Part shown: piece by piece, positions 33,394-40,519 of the stretch | How the letters are laid out: each line of letters opens with the position of its first letter | How positions within the stretch are numbered: the stretch's first letter is position 1 | Assembly (NCBI GenBank): GCA_035316025.1 | Contig: DATFXL010000127.1 | Coordinates: forward strand, 1 to 50,578 | Origin: JALZAA01 sp035316025 | GTDB taxonomy: Bacteria; Actinomycetota; Acidimicrobiia; IMCC26256; JACDBD01 | Reading direction: 5' to 3' | Length of the DNA stretch: 50,578 nucleotides | Position numbers and translations under genes: made by a program | Notes under the pieces: generated by a model | Database searches by the model: none | Told to the model about the DNA's origin: nothing | The model's input: the letters and a program-made list of their open reading frames with translations, nothing else

Positions 33394-33732
33394 TCAGACG
33401 GCGTCGGGCCCGGTCTCCCCGGTCCGAATCCGCCAGATGTTGTCGACTGGCACCACCCATACCTTGCCGTCGCCGATCTTGCCCGTGCGAGCCGTTTCGA
33501 CGAGCTTCTGCACCACCCGGTCGACGTCGCGGTCGTCGACGAGGATCTCGACCCGCACCTTGGGCACGAAGTCGATGGTGTACTCCGCGCCGCGGTACAC
33601 CTCGGTGTGACCCCGCTGGCGCCCGAACCCCTGCACGTCCGAGATGGTCAGGCCCTGCACGCCGAGGTCCTTCACGGCGTCCTTGACGTCGTCGACCTTG
33701 AACGGCTTGACGATGCCCACGATGAGCTTCAT
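33394..33732 (-). CDS. glnK: PII nitrogen-regulatory protein GlnK/GlnB
   Basis: A 112-residue PII signal protein, complete. The T-loop Tyr51 in RGAEYTIDF is the site modified by GlnD; GHTEVYRG and the C-terminal TGKIGDGKVWV are the usual signatures. It senses ATP/ADP and 2-oxoglutarate and blocks the AmtB channel when nitrogen is plentiful. ATG start preceded by GGAGGACTC. Located between amtB and glnD, so it is the GlnK type. It ends TGPDAV with stop TGA at 33394. Confidence 0.96.
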   Translation of the reverse strand: MKLIVGIVKPFKVDDVKDAVKDLGVQGLTISDVQGFGRQRGHTEVYRGAEYTIDFVPKVRVEILVDDRDVDRVVQKLVETARTGKIGDGKVWVVPVDNIWRIRTGETGPDAV

Positions 33733-33762
33733 GAGTCCTCCATCCCTCCTAGTTCGCGGCGC

Positions 33763-35049
33763 TCACACGCGATCGAGCGCGTAGCCGGTCTCCGAGTGCT
33801 GGGTGAGGTCGAGGCCGGTCTCCTCGTCCTCCGCCGACACGCGCATGCCGCCGCGCAGGACCTTGCTCAGCACGAACACGATCGCGAAGGTCACGACGAA
33901 CGACCACACCATCGTGGCCACGACGGCGAGCACCTGCTCACCGAAGAGGCCGAACCCTCCACCTTGGAACACGCCGTCGGCTCCGGCCGGGTTGATGGCG
34001 GCGTCAGCGAAGAAACCCAGGAGCAGCGAGCCGGCGAGCCCGCCGACCAGGTGCACGCCGACCACGTCGAGCGAGTCGTCGTAGCCGAACTTGAACTTGA
34101 GGCTCACCGCCAGGGCGCAGACGCCACCCGCGATCAGGCCGATGTAGATGGGCGCCATCCCGCCGACGAAGCCCGCGCACGGCGTGATCGCGACGAGCCC
34201 CGCGACGAGGCCCGACGCGCCCCCCAGCGTGGTGGCGTGACCGGTCGTGATGCGTTCGACGACCAGCCAGCCCAGCATCGCCGCCGCCGCCGCCAGGTGC
34301 GTGTTGAGGAGCGCTTGGGCCGCGATGGCATCGCCCTTGAGCGCGGAGCCGGCGTTGAACCCGAACCACCCGAACCACAGGATGCCGGCACCGATGAGCG
34401 TGAACGGCAACGAATGTGGCGGCATCGGGTGACTGGGCCAGCCTCGGCGTTTGCCGAGCACGAACACCGCCGCCAGCGCCGCGATGCCGGCGTTGATGTG
34501 CACGACGGTGCCGCCGGCGAAGTCGAGGGCGCCCCGCTTGAACAACCAGCCCGCCGGCGAGAACACCCAGTGCGCGATCGGGGCGTACACGAGAATCGCC
34601 CACAGACCGATGAACCACGCCCACGCCGAGAACTTCATGCGGTCGGCGATCGCGCCTGTGATCAGCGCCGGGGTGATGATGGCGAACATCATCTGGAACG
34701 CGAGGAACACGAGCGGCGGGATCGACAGGTCGAACCCGGTCGGGCCCGTCGTCGCCGCGTCACGCAGCCAGGCCAGGTCGAAGTTCCCGATCCACTTGTT
34801 GTCTCCGCTGAAGGCGAGCGAATACGTAACGATCGCCCAGATCACGCTGATCAAGCCCAGGCAGAAGAAGTTCTGCATGAGCATGGCCAGCACGTTCTTC
34901 GCCCGGACCATCCCGCCGTAGAAAAGGGCGAGGCCCGGAGTCATGAACATCACCAGGGCGGCCGCCCCCAGTACCCATGCCGTGTCCCCGGAGTTGATCC
35001 GCGGCACACGCTGAGCGGCGGTCACCGCCACGTCCCACACTGCCTCCAC
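33763..35049 (-). CDS. amtB: Ammonium transporter AmtB
   Basis: A 428-residue ammonium channel with eleven or so hydrophobic segments. The twin histidines of the pore lie in GGTVVHINAG and DVVGVHLVGG. FYGGMVRAKNVL near the N-terminus is the family signature. GTG start at 35049 with GGGAGG seven bases upstream. It heads amtB-glnK-glnD and has a GlnR box 54 bp upstream of its start, so expression is expected under nitrogen limitation. The C-terminal tail is Glu/Asp-rich. Confidence 0.97.
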   Translation of the reverse strand: MEAVWDVAVTAAQRVPRINSGDTAWVLGAAALVMFMTPGLALFYGGMVRAKNVLAMLMQNFFCLGLISVIWAIVTYSLAFSGDNKWIGNFDLAWLRDAATTGPTGFDLSIPPLVFLAFQMMFAIITPALITGAIADRMKFSAWAWFIGLWAILVYAPIAHWVFSPAGWLFKRGALDFAGGTVVHINAGIAALAAVFVLGKRRGWPSHPMPPHSLPFTLIGAGILWFGWFGFNAGSALKGDAIAAQALLNTHLAAAAAMLGWLVVERITTGHATTLGGASGLVAGLVAITPCAGFVGGMAPIYIGLIAGGVCALAVSLKFKFGYDDSLDVVGVHLVGGLAGSLLLGFFADAAINPAGADGVFQGGGFGLFGEQVLAVVATMVWSFVVTFAIVFVLSKVLRGGMRVSAEDEETGLDLTQHSETGYALDRV

Positions 35050-35102
35050 CCGGCACCTCCCAACGCAGCTTCAGGTTTGTTGGGGGAGCCTGATGGGACT
35101 GT

Positions 35103-35140
35103 GTTTCCGAGCGGTAGCCCGATTGTTTCGTCTTTGTGAA
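35103..35140 (-). promoter_or_regulatory. GlnR-binding box upstream of amtB
   Basis: On the minus strand the order is TTCAC-N6-GAAAC-N6-GCTAC-N6-GAAAC. This is the four half-site layout of the actinobacterial GlnR consensus (gTnAC-N6-GAAAC-N6-GTnAC-N6-GAAAC) with exact spacing. Two perfect GAAAC sites and two near-consensus GTnAC sites lie 54-91 bp from the amtB start. Activation of amtB-glnK-glnD by GlnR is inferred; glnR is not in the window. Confidence 0.78.
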
Positions 35141-35202
35141 CAGCAGCAAGAGATCCGTCAGGGACCCGAACGAGTGCCGAAAGGTCTTCGGGCGTTGGCG
35201 CT

Positions 35203-35709
35203 CTATCGCGCGGTCCGTGTGCGGCGAGCTCGTATGACCGCCGCCTTCGCCATTCCCCAGGCGAGATGCAACGGCCCCAGATCGGGATCGCCGAGGTCGC
35301 CGAGCGTTCGCGGCACGAGGCCGTACACGTCGTCGGGCCAGGCCCGCTCGTCGAACTCGTCGCGCACGACTGGCGGGACGCCCGCTGCTTCCAGCACCAG
35401 GGTGGGCTCGCGGTAGGCGGTACGGACGATCTCGAGAGGGGTCGCCCCCTGTTTCTCCGGATCGAGCGCAAAGAGCGCACGCAGTTCGGTCACGACGCGA
35501 TCCGCGGCCGCTGCGCCCGCCCGTGCAGACGCGTCCTCGGCGCGGGCGCGCACCTCGGCGGGCGTCCGGTCCCATGCGTCGAGCAGTCGTTCGACCTCAG
35601 CGTGCGCCCACGCCGGCACCTGCGCCTCGACGCCGACGACGATGGCGGCGCCCGTCTCTTCGAGCCGAGCGAGCGCGCTGGCCTCGTCGCCCGAGGCCTC
35701 GTGGCTCAC
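35203..35709 (-). CDS. Hypothetical protein
   Basis: A 168-residue protein I do not recognise. It is rich in Ala, Arg, Glu and probably helical. The segment GATPLEIVRTAYREPTLVLEAAGVPPVVRDEF and the following AWPDDVYGL look like a conserved actinobacterial motif, perhaps a small DNA- or membrane-associated helper, but no function is assignable. The GTG start overlaps the stop of the upstream small gene by 4 nt, so they are translated together. It ends 63 bp before the GlnR box. Confidence 0.55.
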   Translation of the reverse strand: MSHEASGDEASALARLEETGAAIVVGVEAQVPAWAHAEVERLLDAWDRTPAEVRARAEDASARAGAAAADRVVTELRALFALDPEKQGATPLEIVRTAYREPTLVLEAAGVPPVVRDEFDERAWPDDVYGLVPRTLGDLGDPDLGPLHLAWGMAKAAVIRARRTRTAR

Positions 35710-35981
35710 TCGACGCGTTCCCAAACCGGGAACACCAGGTACTCGACGCCGTCGCGCACCTCCGTCCGGCCGGCCGAGCGGAACGCGGGTAGGCGCGCAT
35801 CGGCGGTGTCGAAGCCGACCATCCGCTTGTAGTCCGCGGCCGGCAGCAGCAGCGGCCCGTCGGCGTCGCCGTCGCGCAGGATCGCATCGACCTCGAGCCG
35901 GGGATGAGCGGGATCCCGCTCGTCGATGCACGTGCAGTGGTACACCACCTGCTCGAACACAGCCGTGACGAGGATGCGCAT
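35706..35981 (-). CDS. Hypothetical protein
   Basis: A 91-residue protein of unknown function. It begins MRILVTAVFEQVVYHC and ends EVRDGVEYLVFPVWERVE; the pattern suggests a small alpha/beta fold with two cysteines near the start. Start ATG lies near the stop of the NIL-domain gene upstream (13 nt). It is coupled to the next gene downstream by a 4-nt overlap. Confidence 0.5.
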   Translation of the reverse strand: MRILVTAVFEQVVYHCTCIDERDPAHPRLEVDAILRDGDADGPLLLPAADYKRMVGFDTADARLPAFRSAGRTEVRDGVEYLVFPVWERVE

Positions 35982-35994
35982 CAGCCCCCGTGCC

Positions 35995-36237
35995 TCAGCT
36001 CTCGAGGACGTCGCCCTCCATCCGGTTCACCGTGCATCCGAGGCCCTCGAAGTAGGCCGTGGCCGCGTCGAGCTGGGGCTGCTCGCCGTTCACCTCGAGG
36101 ATCAGCCATCCGGAGTTTCCCTCCACGTTGGCGCGCCGGATGTTGGGGACCACGTCGAACTTCTTGATGATCTCGTAGACGAGCGGGCGGTCGACGAGTT
36201 CCTCGGGGAACGACACGAAGAGTCGGAGGCTGCTCAC
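35995..36237 (-). CDS. NIL-domain protein
   Basis: An 80-residue stand-alone NIL domain, the small ferredoxin-like module found at the C-terminus of the methionine importer ATPase MetN and fused to ferredoxins. RLFVSFPEELVDRPLVYEI, IRRANVEGNSGWLILEV and the final CTVNRME fit the family. It may bind an amino acid or act in sulfur/methionine metabolism; free-standing versions have no settled role. GTG start overlaps the chdC stop by 4 nt. Confidence 0.82.
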   Translation of the reverse strand: MSSLRLFVSFPEELVDRPLVYEIIKKFDVVPNIRRANVEGNSGWLILEVNGEQPQLDAATAYFEGLGCTVNRMEGDVLES

Positions 36238-36926
36238 CCGGTCGGCATCCCGACCCGTTGCAATGCGTCACCCGGATCGAGCAGTAGCCCGGTGACGAAC
36301 GGCCCGAATTCGGCGTAGCGCGCCGAGACCTCGTCGAACCGCATGTCGTACACGATCTCCTTGAGCGCGGCGGGGTCGTCGGCCAGCAGGGTGACACCCC
36401 ACTCCCAGTCGTCCAGCCCGGTCGACCCGGTGATCAGCTGGAGCACCCGACCCGCGTACGCGCGTCCCACGCGCGCGTGCCCGCCCATGAGTTGCTTGCG
36501 CTGGTCGAAGGGCAGCTCGTACCAATTGGCGTCGGGAGCGCGTCGCTTCGACATCGGGTAGAAGCAGATCGCCCGCTTCCGTGGGAGTGCGGGATAGAGA
36601 CGGGCGCGGGCGCGCTCCTCGTCTTCCGTGTACTCCGAACGCTCGGTGAGTGATACGTACGACCACTCGAGCTGGAGCGGCGCCGCCGCCAGCTCGTGCT
36701 GGAACGCCTGAAGGCGGGCAACATCGGGCCCGAGCGCCATGATCCCGAGCTCGGCCTTGTGCCCGAGCACGGTGAACACGAGGACTTGGTGGTCGTCGGC
36801 CTCGAGGGACGCGATCGCGTCGAGCACGCGCTTCGTGCCGCCCGGCTCGGCCTCGGCGCGGGCGCGATCGACCTTGTAGAAGAGATGGACGACGCCCCAG
36901 CCCTCCGACGGCACCAACGGCTCCAT
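36234..36926 (-). CDS. chdC: Coproheme decarboxylase ChdC/HemQ
   Basis: A 230-residue chlorite-dismutase-fold enzyme that makes haem b from coproheme III, the last step of the actinobacterial coproporphyrin route. ANWYELPFDQRKQLMGGHARVGR near residue 130 contains the conserved Tyr and axial-ligand His region. LVFTVLGHKAELGIMALG and ERSEYTEDEE mark the N-terminal domain. ATG start preceded by AGGAGAAAA. The 5' leader contains the structured repeat described at 36931. NIL and small unknown genes follow in the same operon. Confidence 0.92.
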   Translation of the reverse strand: MEPLVPSEGWGVVHLFYKVDRARAEAEPGGTKRVLDAIASLEADDHQVLVFTVLGHKAELGIMALGPDVARLQAFQHELAAAPLQLEWSYVSLTERSEYTEDEERARARLYPALPRKRAICFYPMSKRRAPDANWYELPFDQRKQLMGGHARVGRAYAGRVLQLITGSTGLDDWEWGVTLLADDPAALKEIVYDMRFDEVSARYAEFGPFVTGLLLDPGDALQRVGMPTG

Positions 36927-36930
36927 TTTT

Positions 36931-36993
36931 CTCCTTTGCGCCGTCGCAAGCTCCGGCTCTGCGAGCACGGTCGGCAAAGCCGCCGTGCCTCGC
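36931..36993 (-). repeat. Structured Shine-Dalgarno-bearing leader repeat, copy at chdC
   Basis: Read toward chdC: a hairpin (36993-36961; GCGA-GCACGG-CGGC-TTT-GCCG-CCGTGC-TCGC), then the invariant core CCGGAGCTTGCGACGGCG (36956-36939), then AGGAG (36935-36931) and the ATG. The predicted transcript starts near 36991 (TAGCCT at 36998-37003), so the whole leader is made of this element. Closely similar copies precede the CysO-like gene and gpgS. Confidence 0.65.
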
Positions 36994-36997
36994 GGCG

Positions 36998-37003
36998 AGG
37001 CTA
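36998..37003 (-). promoter_or_regulatory. -10 box of chdC
   Basis: TAGCCT on the minus strand, placed so that transcription starts at the base of the leader hairpin at about 36991. It lies just beyond the groEL terminator hairpin. Confidence 0.45.
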
Positions 37004-37011
37004 CCGCCGCG

Positions 37012-37043
37012 CGAGTGGGGCGCCCCGGAGGGCGCCCCACTCG
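37012..37043 (-). terminator. Strong hairpin after groEL
   Basis: CGAGTGGGGCGCCC and GGGCGCCCCACTCG form a perfect 14-bp stem with a 4-nt loop. It lies 28 nt after the groEL stop and upstream of the chdC promoter. No T-run follows, which is common in high-GC actinobacteria. Confidence 0.8.
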
Positions 37044-37071
37044 TGCTTCGGTCGTGGACCGGTGTGCGAGC

Positions 37072-38715
37072 TCAGAAGTCGCCCATGCCGTCCATGCCGC
37101 CGGGCATGCCGCCGCCGGCAGGCATGGCGGGCTTCTCCTCGGGCTTGTCCGCCACCACCGCCTCGGTGGTGAGGAACAGGGCCGCGATCGACGCCGCGTT
37201 CTGCAGCGCCGAGCGCGTCACCTTGGCGGCGTCGATGACACCCGCCTTCACGAGGTCCTCGTAGTCGCCGGTGGCCGCATTCAGGCCCTCTGACCCCGAG
37301 AGCGAGCGCACCTTCTCGACCACGACGCCACCTTCGTAGCCGGCGTTCACCGCGATCTGCTTCAGCGGCTCCTCGAGCGCACGGGCCACCATCTTCGCCC
37401 CGGTGGAATCGTCGCCGTCGAGCTTGTCCGCCGAGCCGAGCACGGCCTTCTGCGCCCGCAGGAGCGCCACGCCGCCGCCCGGGACGACACCCTCCTCGAC
37501 CGCGGCCTTCGTGGTCTGGACGGCGTCCTCGATGCGGTGCTTCTTCTCCTTGAGCTCCACTTCGGTGGCGGCGCCGACCTTGATGATCGCCACGCCGCCC
37601 GAGAGCTTCGCCAGCCGCTCCTGCAGCTTCTCGCGGTCGTAGTCCGAGTCGGTGTTGTCGATCTCGCCGCGGATCTGGTTGATGCGGCCCTGGATGTCGG
37701 ACTGGCTGCCGCCGCCCTCGACGATCGTCGTCTCGTCCTTGGTGACGACGACCCGGCGGGCGGTGCCAAGGAGGTCGAGCCCGACGTTCTCGAGCTTGAG
37801 GCCGACCTCTTCCGAGATCACCGTGCCGCCCGTGAGGACCGCCATGTCCTCGAGCATGGCCTTGCGCCGCTCGCCGAAGCCGGGCGCCTTCACCGCGGTC
37901 GACTTGAACGTGCCGCGGATCTTGTTGACGACGAGCGTCGCCAGCGCCTCGCCCTCGACGTCCTCGGCGACGATCAGCAGCGGCTTCCCGCCCTGCATGA
38001 CCTTCTCGAGCACAGGGAGCAGGTCCTTGACGGCCGAGATCTTCGTGCTGACGAGCAGGATGTAGGGGTCGTCGAGGACGCCTTCCATCCGCTCCGGGTC
38101 GGTCACGAAGTAGGGCGAGATATAGCCCTTGTCGAAGCGCATGCCCTCGACGAGGTCGAGCTCCATCCCGAACGTCTGGCTCTCCTCGACCGTGATCACG
38201 CCGTCGGTGCCGACCTTGTCGAGCGCCTCGGCGATCATGCCGCCGATCTCGGGATCGGCGGCGGAGATCGCGGCGACGTTGGCGATCTGCTTCTGGTCCG
38301 CCTTCACCTCGATGGCGCCCTTCTGGATCTCGTCGACGGCCTTGTCGACCGCCGACTCGATGCCCTTCTTCAAGCCCATCGGGTTGGCGCCGGCGGCGAC
38401 GTTGCGGAGGCCCTCGCGCACGAGCGCCCAGGCGAGCACGGTGGCGGTGGTGGTGCCGTCACCAGCCACGTCGTCGGTCTTCTTGGCGACTTCCTTGACC
38501 AGCTCGGCCCCGACCTTCTCGTACGGGTCCTCGAGCTCGATCTCCTTGGCGATGGAGACGCCGTCGTTCGTGATCGTGGGGGCGCCCCACTTCTTCTCGA
38601 GGACGACGTTGCGGCCCTTGGGGCCGATGGTGACGCGTACGGAGTCGGCGAGCTTGTTCATGCCCGCTTCGAGCGAGCGGCGGGCCTGCTCGCTGTAGGC
38701 GATCTGCTTCGGCAT
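37072..38715 (-). CDS. groEL: Chaperonin GroEL (60 kDa)
   Basis: A 547-residue chaperonin. The start KQIAYSEQARRSLEAGMNKLADSV, VRVTIGPKGRNVV, DGTTTATVLAWALV and GAATEVELKEKKHRIEDA are all canonical, and the C-terminus GGGMPGGMDGMGDF has the Gly/Met repeat. No groES is adjacent, as for the actinobacterial groEL2 type, and thrC plus a MoaD-like gene follow in the neighbourhood as in Streptomyces. I chose ATG 38715, which gives the family start MPKQIAYSEQ; an ATG 54 nt upstream would translate part of the CIRCE region. Controlled by a perfect CIRCE. Confidence 0.97.
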   Translation of the reverse strand: MPKQIAYSEQARRSLEAGMNKLADSVRVTIGPKGRNVVLEKKWGAPTITNDGVSIAKEIELEDPYEKVGAELVKEVAKKTDDVAGDGTTTATVLAWALVREGLRNVAAGANPMGLKKGIESAVDKAVDEIQKGAIEVKADQKQIANVAAISAADPEIGGMIAEALDKVGTDGVITVEESQTFGMELDLVEGMRFDKGYISPYFVTDPERMEGVLDDPYILLVSTKISAVKDLLPVLEKVMQGGKPLLIVAEDVEGEALATLVVNKIRGTFKSTAVKAPGFGERRKAMLEDMAVLTGGTVISEEVGLKLENVGLDLLGTARRVVVTKDETTIVEGGGSQSDIQGRINQIRGEIDNTDSDYDREKLQERLAKLSGGVAIIKVGAATEVELKEKKHRIEDAVQTTKAAVEEGVVPGGGVALLRAQKAVLGSADKLDGDDSTGAKMVARALEEPLKQIAVNAGYEGGVVVEKVRSLSGSEGLNAATGDYEDLVKAGVIDAAKVTRSALQNAASIAALFLTTEAVVADKPEEKPAMPAGGGMPGGMDGMGDF

Positions 38716-38762
38716 ACCTAGATACCCCCTGGCACGGCGCCTCCCGGTGAGGGCGCCCATGG

Positions 38763-38789
38763 TTAGCACTCAACGGATTCGAGTGCTAA
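38763..38789 (-). promoter_or_regulatory. CIRCE operator of groEL
   Basis: TTAGCACTC, nine bases, GAGTGCTAA: a perfect CIRCE, the HrcA repressor site. It covers the predicted transcription start of groEL (near 38784). Confidence 0.95.
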
Positions 38790-38790
38790 C

Positions 38791-38796
38791 AGCATA
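38791..38796 (-). promoter_or_regulatory. -10 box of groEL
   Basis: TATGCT on the minus strand, just upstream of CIRCE. TTGCAC (38821-38816) lies 19 bp further upstream as a possible -35. Confidence 0.5.
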
Positions 38797-38799
38797 TGG

Positions 38800-38818
38800 C
38801 ACTCACCCGGGGTGAGTG
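38800..38818. promoter_or_regulatory. Perfect dyad between groEL and the DtxR-family gene
   Basis: CACTCACC-CGG-GGTGAGTG is a perfect palindrome with 8-bp arms. It falls in the spacer of the groEL promoter and 60-90 bp upstream of the divergent regulator. It does not match CIRCE or the HAIR element. The protein that would bind it is unknown. Confidence 0.45.
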
Positions 38819-38878
38819 CAAGTTCGTCCCGGCCAGGACGGCCGACCTGAATCGGCGCCCACGAGTGAAGGCCGGCCC

Positions 38879-38884
38879 TATCCT
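38879..38884 (+). promoter_or_regulatory. -10 box of leaderless DtxR-family gene
   Basis: TATCCT with 7 nt to the GTG at 38892. Confidence 0.6.
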
Positions 38885-38891
38885 TCGGTTC

Positions 38892-39554
38892 GTGGCCGAG
38901 CTGCACGACGCGACGGAGGAGTACCTGGAGACGATCCTCGAGATCGAGGAGGAGGGCATCCCGCCCATCCGCGCCCGCCTCGTCGAGCGGCTGGGCATCT
39001 CGGCTCCCGCGGTGTCCGAGACGGTGAACCGGCTCGTCGAGCAGGGCTACGCCGAGCTGCTCGACGACCGCAGCCTCCGGCTCACCCCGAAGGGGCGCCA
39101 GTTGGCGGTGTCGATCGTGCGCCGGCACCGGCTCGCCGAGCGGCTGCTCACCGACGTGATCGGCCTCGAGTGGGAGAAGGTCCACCGCGAGGCCGATCGT
39201 TGGGAACACGCCATCTCGGCCGACGTCGAGGAGAAGCTCGTGCGACTGCTCGGCGACCCGGCGACCTGCCCCCACGGCAATCCGATCCCCGGTTCGGCAC
39301 ACAAGGTCGACGTCAAGGGCTCGGCGCCGCTCAGCAGAGTCGAGCCCGGCCCGGTCGCGGTGTCGCGCATCAGCGAGAAGGTCGAGCTCGACGACGACGC
39401 CCTCGTGCTGCTCGCGGGCGCCCAGCTCATCCCCGGGTCCGAGGCGGTGGTGGTCGGTCCCGCGCCCGGCGGCGTCGTCGTGAAGACGGCCGCCGGCGAG
39501 CGGACGATCCCCGGCCGCCTGGCCGACCTGATGTTCGTGACACCGGCCGGGTAG
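38892..39554 (+). CDS. DtxR/IdeR/MntR-family metal-dependent regulator
   Basis: A 220-residue DtxR-family repressor. The N-terminal winged helix contains EYLETILEIEEEG and GISAPAVSETVNRLVEQGY. The dimerisation/metal-binding domain has RRHRLAERLLTDVIGLEW, the His/Glu-rich HREADRWEHAIS and DPATCPHGNPIP. A C-terminal SH3-like/FeoA domain begins about residue 140 (SRVEPGPVAVSRIS) and ends ADLMFVTPAG. It senses Fe(II) or Mn(II); length and C-terminal domain fit IdeR more than short MntR. It sits convergent to a ZIP transporter whose leader has a DtxR-like dyad, an obvious candidate target. Confidence 0.92.
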   Translation: MAELHDATEEYLETILEIEEEGIPPIRARLVERLGISAPAVSETVNRLVEQGYAELLDDRSLRLTPKGRQLAVSIVRRHRLAERLLTDVIGLEWEKVHREADRWEHAISADVEEKLVRLLGDPATCPHGNPIPGSAHKVDVKGSAPLSRVEPGPVAVSRISEKVELDDDALVLLAGAQLIPGSEAVVVGPAPGGVVVKTAAGERTIPGRLADLMFVTPAG

Positions 39555-39587
39555 AGGCCTCGACCGTCGAAGCCCCCGAGGTGCGCG

Positions 39588-40424
39588 CTAGACGCCGGCG
39601 GCGACGATGACGAGCTCGGTGCCGAAGCCGAGCACCATGCCGGCGAGCAGGCCCCACATGAGCATCTCCTTTTGGGCCAGCTTGAAGCCGACGTGCAGCA
39701 GCTGGACGACGACATAGAGGATCGACCCCGCCGCCAGGGCCAGGAACGCCATCTCGAGCGTGTCGTTCACGAAGGACTGACCGATGAGCGTGCCGACGAA
39801 CGTCGGGGCGCCACCGACGAGGCCGAGCACGCCGAGGAACCCCCAGCTGGGCCGGTCGGCTTCCGCGCACATCGGGCCGACGATGCCGAAGCCCTCGGTC
39901 GCGTTGTGGAGCCCGAACCCGATCACCAGCAGGAGCGCGAGCTGGATCTCGTCGTTGGCGGCGGACTGGCCGATGGCGAGGCCTTCGGCGAGGTTGTGCA
40001 CGCCGATGCCGATGGCGATGAACAGCGCCAGGCGCTGCGGCTCCGACAGCCGATGCACCTGCGAAAGGCGGATCGAGGCCGCCGTCGCCGCGCCGGGGCC
40101 GATGGGACGGTCGGCGCCCCGCGCCCGAGCCGCCAGCCACCGGTCGTAATAGACGAGGCCGAGGAGCCCGAGCCCGAACAGCCCGACGAAGATCACGCCC
40201 CTCCCGACGAGCGTCGCCCACTCGCTGTCCTCCACCGCGTGGTCGACCGGCTCGAAGCCGTGCTCGAACACCTCGATCAACAGGAAGATCAGGATCCCGG
40301 CCGACACCGCGTTGAGGAACGCCCGCAGCGGCATCGACAGGTTGCGGATTCGCCCCACGGGGAGACCGAGAAAGATCGTGAAGCCGGCGATGGCGCCGAG
40401 CAGCAGGATCCGGGATTCGGACAC
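39588..40424 (-). CDS. ZIP-family metal transporter
   Basis: A 278-residue ZIP permease with about eight hydrophobic segments. The metal-path motifs GIGVHNLAEGLAIG and GFGLHNATEGFGIVGP hold the His/Glu/Asn ligands in transmembrane segments 4 and 5. A short variable loop (RLSQVHRLSEP) lies in the middle. It imports or exports divalent metals such as zinc, manganese or iron. GTG start preceded by GGGGAGGGG. Two dyads lie upstream (40439-40475). It lies next to the DtxR-family gene in convergent orientation. Confidence 0.92.
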   Translation of the reverse strand: MSESRILLLGAIAGFTIFLGLPVGRIRNLSMPLRAFLNAVSAGILIFLLIEVFEHGFEPVDHAVEDSEWATLVGRGVIFVGLFGLGLLGLVYYDRWLAARARGADRPIGPGAATAASIRLSQVHRLSEPQRLALFIAIGIGVHNLAEGLAIGQSAANDEIQLALLLVIGFGLHNATEGFGIVGPMCAEADRPSWGFLGVLGLVGGAPTFVGTLIGQSFVNDTLEMAFLALAAGSILYVVVQLLHVGFKLAQKEMLMWGLLAGMVLGFGTELVIVAAGV

Positions 40425-40438
40425 GCCGCCCCTCCCCG

Positions 40439-40457
40439 AGCTGACGGGTCGTCAGCT
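40439..40457. promoter_or_regulatory. Dyad in the ZIP gene leader
   Basis: AGCTGAC-GGGTC-GTCAGCT has perfect 7-bp arms, 15 nt upstream of the GTG start. It could be a second regulator site or a hairpin in the 5' UTR. Confidence 0.4.
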
Positions 40458-40475
40458 AGTTAGGGCAGGCTAACT
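40458..40475. promoter_or_regulatory. Candidate DtxR-family operator upstream of the ZIP gene
   Basis: AGTTAG-GGCAGG-CTAACT is a dyad with 6-bp arms. The arms GTTAG/CTAAC match the inner half-sites of DtxR/IdeR boxes but are set with a wider centre. It lies just upstream of the other dyad. Control by the DtxR-family protein encoded nearby is inferred. Confidence 0.5.
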
Positions 40476-40519
40476 TCCACACGCGTCCCGGTCAAGAGCG
40501 GCGGACGGCCCGGAGCGAG

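Noticed and set aside
33239..33732. prfB-like programmed frameshift producing a GlnK-GlnD fusion as the main call
   Set aside because: The stop context UGA-C is similar, but the slippery codon GUC re-pairs poorly and no SD-like spacer is placed 3 nt upstream; kept only as an option in the glnD finding.
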